Below are positions 58,341 through 64,000 of a stretch of 64,000 nt of DNA, in pieces. How positions within the stretch are numbered: position 1 is the stretch's first letter; each line of letters starts with the position of its first letter. The DNA is from Scortum barcoo (taxonomy: Eukaryota; Chordata; Actinopteri; Centrarchiformes; Terapontidae), in assembly GCA_023238725.1 (NCBI GenBank), contig CM041547.1, forward strand, positions 24,235,428 to 24,299,427. The letters are read 5' to 3'. Under the pieces are notes generated by a model. That model searched no databases. It was given only the letters and a program-made list of their open reading frames with translations, and had not been told where the DNA came from. The translations under genes were made by a program, and so were the position numbers.

Positions 58341-61214
58341 ACAGGTGACCACTTTCATGTCTGTACAGTATCTGGTGCTGGCAGCCAATTAGCTTAGCTT
58401 GTCAAAGAGACACCAGAAGAAAGAAACGGGGGTAAAAGCTAGCAATGTTCCCACATTCCCCACAGTCTCAGCATTGCTAAGTTGAATCTAAGTTAGCTTT
58501 GGCTATTGGCTTTATCGATTTTGAAAAAAATGTATACACCAAAGTAACAACTGAAATCTCAAAACATGATGATAGGCTAAACAAGAGAAGAAACACAATC
58601 AGACGATAATAAAAGTTTGGTCAGCGAGTCAACAAAAATGCATACCCATAATGCATCACAGTTATGCATTTGGTGCAAGAAATTTAGATCCATGTTTAGG
58701 TGGCAGTAATGTACTGTACTGGTCAGCTTGTGTGAGTTCTTTATTCCCAACGTCTGTAAAGCCATGGAAAAATTGTAGTTTTGCAAGATATCATAAACCC
58801 ATAGCAATGATAGCAAGTTATGATAATCATGATATATATCAGAGACATGACTTTATAAAACAGAAACTGATGCATCGAATTACAAAGTGCCAAAGTATTG
58901 CAGATATCCACAGAAGATGCCTCGTTGAAGGATTTGTAAAAAGCAGTATAGAGCTAAGCCTAAAACTGGCAGTTGATCCAGATAGTTTGGGCTGAAAGTG
59001 TACAAGCGGAGGTTTGTTCCATTTCAAGCCCCCGCTCCTTCCCCACCCACTCCCTCTGCTCTCCAAGTGGCCTCTGTGGGACTTACTCTGTTTAGTAATA
59101 CTACTAATGAAACACACCATGGGAGAGGCCTACTGTGAAGATGGATGTTACATCAGTGTATGTCTATACTGTTGGTGACATCAGACAGGGAGGATTTCTC
59201 CTCTAAGAAATGAATAGATCCAGAACCTTTCAAACTCAGCACGATTCACAAAATGGCAGCGAACATCTCCTCTCAGCTGGAATAAAGTAGGTTAAGCTAG
59301 TTGAGGGAAATTACTCAACACACCAGCTGCTCTATCTAGCAATCGGACTTTACCTTGTGAAAGTCCACTTCAGACTGCCTCGAAGCTTGCAGCAGTATCA
59401 CAGTACGAGAGAGCCTCTGCGTATTCCAAAGATGGTCGAGGTTACAGGTTTATGACTCGATGGTTGGTTGTTACAACCAATTGAACAGTGTGGGTGGGGG
59501 AAGTGAAGGTATTATGACCTCCCTCTCTCAGCATATATCAACTGTGAGAGCTTCACTATCCAACAGCCTTACTGGAACATGGGGAATGAATGAATGTGAA
59601 GCAGGTGTTGTTGGAAACACATGAGGAGCAGTCTGCTTTCTGTTGATTAGGAAAGGTCATTACACTGACTGAGGAGAAGACAAGATGAGACATCTGACCA
59701 GCAGGCCTGGCTCTACAATAGGGAGAGTGTTCTCCAGCTCCCACACAAGACTTCCCTGATCCAGGCTGGCTTTTATCCTCGTTTCCTCACCAACATTTTT
59801 TCAAGCACTCCAGTCAACGTGTCGGTTTTATTTGTGTTCCAGCTTAGACAGCCAAGTTCTGCCTCTGAGCATAATGAGCTGTTATAATGAAGAACTGTGG
59901 CTGACTGTGCATTTCTGACAGGACAGGTTTACTGTCAGTTTTGTCAGAGCTTTCTACCAATAAATATGAAATACAAAAGGAGGAATTATTTTTTATATTT
60001 TTTTATAATTTGTTGTGTTATTTTGTTTATTAGTTTGGTTCAAAATTGTGTCTAGTTTCCATAAAACTAATTGGGATATTTAGTAGCTAAACATTTACAT
60101 TTAAAAAGCATCACTGCTGTAAACTAAATTTGTTGGTGCAATATGCATAAGTGTTTCAGGCGGAAAATTTCGGAGAAGATGCAAATTTCTGGGGCTGCAA
60201 CTAACAGTGATTTTCATTAACATTTAATCTACCTATCGATCTATCAGAGATATTCAGTTCTGTCAAATAAAAGTCAGATAGGAAGGAAATATTCATTTTG
60301 GGCATTGCTTTAAAATGACCAACAGTTTATTTATTATCAGTAATTCCTGATATTTCTTGTGAATTGACGAATAGATTCATTGATTAATTGCATCAGCTTC
60401 ACAAATGTATACACATAGCCGGTTTATGACGGAAGACTGACCACTGCAGCAGAGAAAATTGCATTGGAGATGAAGAAGAGAAAAGCAGGTGTAAAAAGTG
60501 TGATGATACACGGGGGGACTAGTCAGGTCGACACTGTGCATGGAAGAGACGGACAGAAAGAGAGAGAGCAATTGTGAAAGAGCAGCAAAAACTCGAGGAA
60601 GGACTATTGCAGCAAATTAAAAAGATGGATTACAAAGTTAAGTTACAGAAGCTCCCAAAAGAAGAGCTTGTTATTTTCCACACAACCTCACCCCTCTGTT
60701 TCACACTGTGGCTTTCTGCTTGAATGAGTTTCTTTTTCTTGACTTGAGATGACTCACAGCGGCTGCAGTCCAGTGTGATATTATTATATCAGCCAATTAA
60801 ATACTCATTAAGGAGCATAGGCCTTTTTTAATCTTTTTATGGCAATAATCAAGTCGAAGGAGTTCACAGGTTTTTACCTCAAATCCCCCATACTGATTTT
60901 CATAACTTATTCAGTCACTGATCTTCTTGTAGAGCTGATCACACATTATTTCCTCACATACTTTATAGCGTCTTTAAAGTGGGATGAATGCACACTTGCA
61001 GTACCAAAAATGTACCAAAAACAGTGCTCTTCAGACATGTGCAATACATATGAGACCAGCCCAGCCTCAGATGCAATTTAGCAGCACCTTATGCTGGGCT
61101 CATTTCCATATGTGGTCTTAGCAAATACCCCACTAACTTGAAAACTGCAGTGAGGCACATTTTGGTGCCCATGAGGGTCATTCGCAGCTTAGCAAATAAG
61201 AGCCTACAGCTATG
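58341..61214. other. Intron DNA, nothing recognised
   Basis: No gene, no clear mobile element. A T-rich run lies at about 59990-60010. Confidence 0.5.
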
Positions 61215-61475
61215 TTAGCAGCTCTGTACAACTGAGCTTTAAGCTATATGATGACATCATCACGCTAACATGCTCACAGTGACACTGATGGACAGATTGG
61301 TGTTTTGTGTCTTAATGTTACCGGACACATTGGTCACCACACGATCACTGGTAAACATTTTATTTGACCTGATGATGGAGCAAACGGGAAAGTTGAAGTT
61401 TAACATAATAATAATAATCTCTGCAGTGGGAAATATAATGCATAATACCTTAGCAATCCATCCTACAGTGAAAAT
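61215..61475 (+). repeat. Dispersed repeat C, copy 3 (partial, diverged)
   Basis: GCTAACATGCTCACAGTGAC (61264-61283), TTGACCTGATGATGGAGCAA (61363-61382) and TTAGCAATCCATCCTACAG (61450-61468) follow the order expected for this repeat. More diverged than copy 2. Confidence 0.5.
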
Positions 61476-61725
61476 ATTGAAAATGTGTTACACCTGTGGC
61501 AGGTTGGTCCCAAAAGCAGGACAGGATGGAGGCAGGGCAGATGCACATGACTTTATTAGTGCTTATGGGTGGTCAAACAGGTGGATAAGCAGCAGGTGGA
61601 CAGGCAGGTAGGCAACATACGCAACATAACATACACTGACAAACATACACAGATGAATTGACCAGGCAACAAAGGAAGGGGACTGATATAAACAGTGTGG
61701 CTGATGGGAAAAGAATCAATCAATC

Positions 61726-61775
61726 ATCATCAGAATCTGAATATTTTATTTATCCCTGGGGAAAATTTGGTGTCA
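61726..61775 (-). mobile_element. LINE 3'-end remnant
   Basis: On the minus strand: CCAAATTTTCCCCAGGGATA, AATAAAATATTCAGATTCTG, like the tailed 3' termini of the L2-type LINEs at 20.24 and 28.2 kb. No coding part is attached. Confidence 0.55.
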
Positions 61776-64000
61776 ATCAGGGTGGAGCAGAACGATCAAA
61801 GAGGCAGGAAATACACAAGGGCAGGAAATAAAGTGACAGACGTGAGGTGACACAAAAATACAAAATAAAATGGGAAGTGTGTGTAAATGGAAACAGACAA
61901 ATATACAAACAGGGAAGGAGATTAAATACACACAGAACACAACGAGAGAGACAAACAAGAAAACAAGGAACACCAGGAGCACAGGGCAGGACCATGACAA
62001 AATGTCAACCTGCTGGTGGCGCAAAAGACATTATAATACATTGTCCTACAAGTCTGTACAAAATGTTATACTCATGTGTGTTGAGATATATCACTCTCGA
62101 CCTAGATGTTCTTTTTTTAAAACAAAGTTTCACATTTTTCTGTCTTGTTTTTGTCTTGGAAGAAGAACCCTTAGTGTTAATTAACATAGGTTTGATTGTC
62201 TCTTAGAGCTACATTTAAACCATATAACACTGCTGTCCTCTGACACCAACTGATCTGAGTCTATTTTCCAGACCACTTGTGAACAGTGTGAAAGAGGCTA
62301 GAGTCCATCCCAGCATGCAGTGGGCAAGAGTCAGAGAGACCCCTGAAGAATCAGAGCACCAATATGTACAGACATACACACACACCTGCAGGTGGCCTCC
62401 AGTCCATCTAACCTGCAAACTGTCTCCAGCACTACTGAATGCTGAGATAATTGTGTGGTATACAGTATGACACATAATGCAGGGTTTATGAAGATATAGC
62501 TTGTTGAGATCAGCCAAGATGCAGATATTCCAGGGTCTTGACCTTCCTTCGGTCATCACGGGAGATTTGCAGCCATCTGCTCCTGAGCCTCTGTCTTACC
62601 CTGCATCTGTATGAGTGTGTGTGTAGACAGGATCATTTCTCTCTAACCTCCTTGTAGTGTATTCTTGTCACTCTTCCATCTTTCCCACAGCATATATTCT
62701 CTTTATGTCCGTCTCTCTGGCTTTCACTCATGCTGTGATAACGCTCAACACCAAGACAAAGGTCATATTTAAAGAGACAGCGAGACAGGATGACTGTAAA
62801 ACTATCCAGCAGGATTGCTCAGTGTTTGAAATATCACTGCTTTATAGCACCTTATAGTTTGCCAGAACTTATCATCCATCAAAAATTATGTCAAAACAGA
62901 AATGGAGGGCAATAAAAACAATAAAAAAAATTACCTCATGATGTAAAGCTAAGACACAAAATAATAAAACAAAGCTCATATACAGCAGAAGCACAAACTA
63001 TAGAGTGAGACTAATCTAATATGCATGTGTATACCTGTGGGCTTGAACAACAAATACATAACAATAAATGTGAAAAACAAAAGGTAATGAGATAAAGAGA
63101 GGAGGAGATGGGTCTTAAATTGCACATACAAGCAAAATGTTGTTTTTGTCAGTGACAGATGTTACTTATTTTAAAAATGTTCCAAAAAGAACTCATTTTA
63201 AAAGCCTGGGCCACCTGTACACTGATGCACTGATACTGATACTGATATTTACTATGGGAAAATAAAAAATAACTGATAAGAGTTAATATTTTTCATTTCA
63301 TTTCCTGTTTGTTCATGTGTAATACAAAAATCTCCTTGTAATTAAACCTCACTGTGCTCATTTTCTGAACACTAGATTTACTAGACTTTGATCCCTGTTC
63401 TTACAATACTTTTGCAATTTGTGCAGTTCGCAACAAAATATTTCATGATTTCATGATGTCAATCTCCTTGTCAGCTCTCTCATTCTCTGCTGGTTTGCCT
63501 TAGAGCAAGGCAGCTGGTAATAGTTTCAGTGAAGTAATAAGCACAAATTACACTGTTACTGTTACTTTCATCATCCAATATTTTTCTTCATGAGTAGGTG
63601 TTCATGAGCATCTCCTTGAATTTTAGTCACAGAAATACAGATGATTGTTTTTATAGTCTCACACTGCTCAAACTACATGACGGAAACACCTTCGGTACAC
63701 AGACATGGGATGTCAGTAGCCTGTAGAGGAACACAGCACAGAGGCAGAGCAGCCTGGCATAAAAAAAGGCAACAGCTGGACTTCATTTTAGATTCACTAC
63801 AGGGAATTTGTCTAAGTTTTCTACACCGCAGGTCTTAGAAGAAAAATAGCAATTTTATCAAGTGGATTTGGGATTTTTAAGTGATAAAATCTTAAGAATA
63901 TAGAAAAAATACAATAAAAATGACAATTTTACACATTGTATGTTGTTTTCATGCTCTTTCTATAAGAGTGCAGATTTAGTTTCAGAAGTTATGGGATCAA
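61776..64000. other. Intron DNA to the window end
   Basis: AT-rich, no ca10 upstream exon found. Short open frames at 61.8-62.5 kb look like chance. Confidence 0.5.

Noticed and set aside
61777..62206. Hydrophobic and basic open frames of 72-119 codons
   Set aside because: No recognisable domain, no splice context, and both strands are open at once, as expected by chance.

Overview
The window looks like intronic, repeat-rich DNA of a ray-finned (teleost) fish. The only host gene I can support is ca10, encoding the secreted, catalytically inactive carbonic anhydrase-related protein 10. It lies on the minus strand. Six internal coding exons are visible with proper GT/AG borders: 42265-42123, 10485-10295, 8855-8760, 8458-8386, 6780-6626 and 5362-5188. 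They cover about 275 residues, from the start of the CA-like domain almost to the C-terminus. The signal-peptide exon(s) upstream (above 42265) and the last handful of codons (below 5188) were not found and probably lie outside the window. Teleosts can carry ca10a and ca10b; I cannot tell which this is.

The 191-nt exon at 10485-10295 is 5 nt longer than the 186 nt expected from the family. It contains a tandem TGGGC, which shifts the reading frame in the middle of the domain. This is an assembly error, an allele-specific lesion, or a real frameshift.

From 12.6 to 28.2 kb, the 31.6-kb intron is packed with non-LTR retrotransposons of the L2/CR1/jockey group. The best are an element at about 12.66-15.8 kb and a near full-length element at about 20.24-23.76 kb. 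The second element sits inside an older LINE whose two halves (23.77-24.18 and 19.73-20.24 kb) can be matched at the break. Next to them are a further LINE fragment (18.96-19.7 kb), a truncated Tc1-like transposon with an intact DNA-binding domain (24.2-24.87 kb), a degenerate RT fragment (25.02-25.64 kb) and a plus-strand 3' LINE copy (27.28-28.2 kb).

The rest of the window is intron with dispersed elements. These include a 411-bp solo LTR with a 5-bp target duplication (38772-39182), a tRNA-derived SINE with a perfect 14-bp target duplication (54218-54434), a second SINE (about 51805-51960), a tRNA-Ser pseudogene (18136-18216), LINE pieces at 3.2, 43.3, 46.4-47.7 and 61.7 kb, several unclassified dispersed repeats in two or three copies, and many microsatellites. 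I found no CRISPR array, operon, bacterial gene or second host protein-coding gene.
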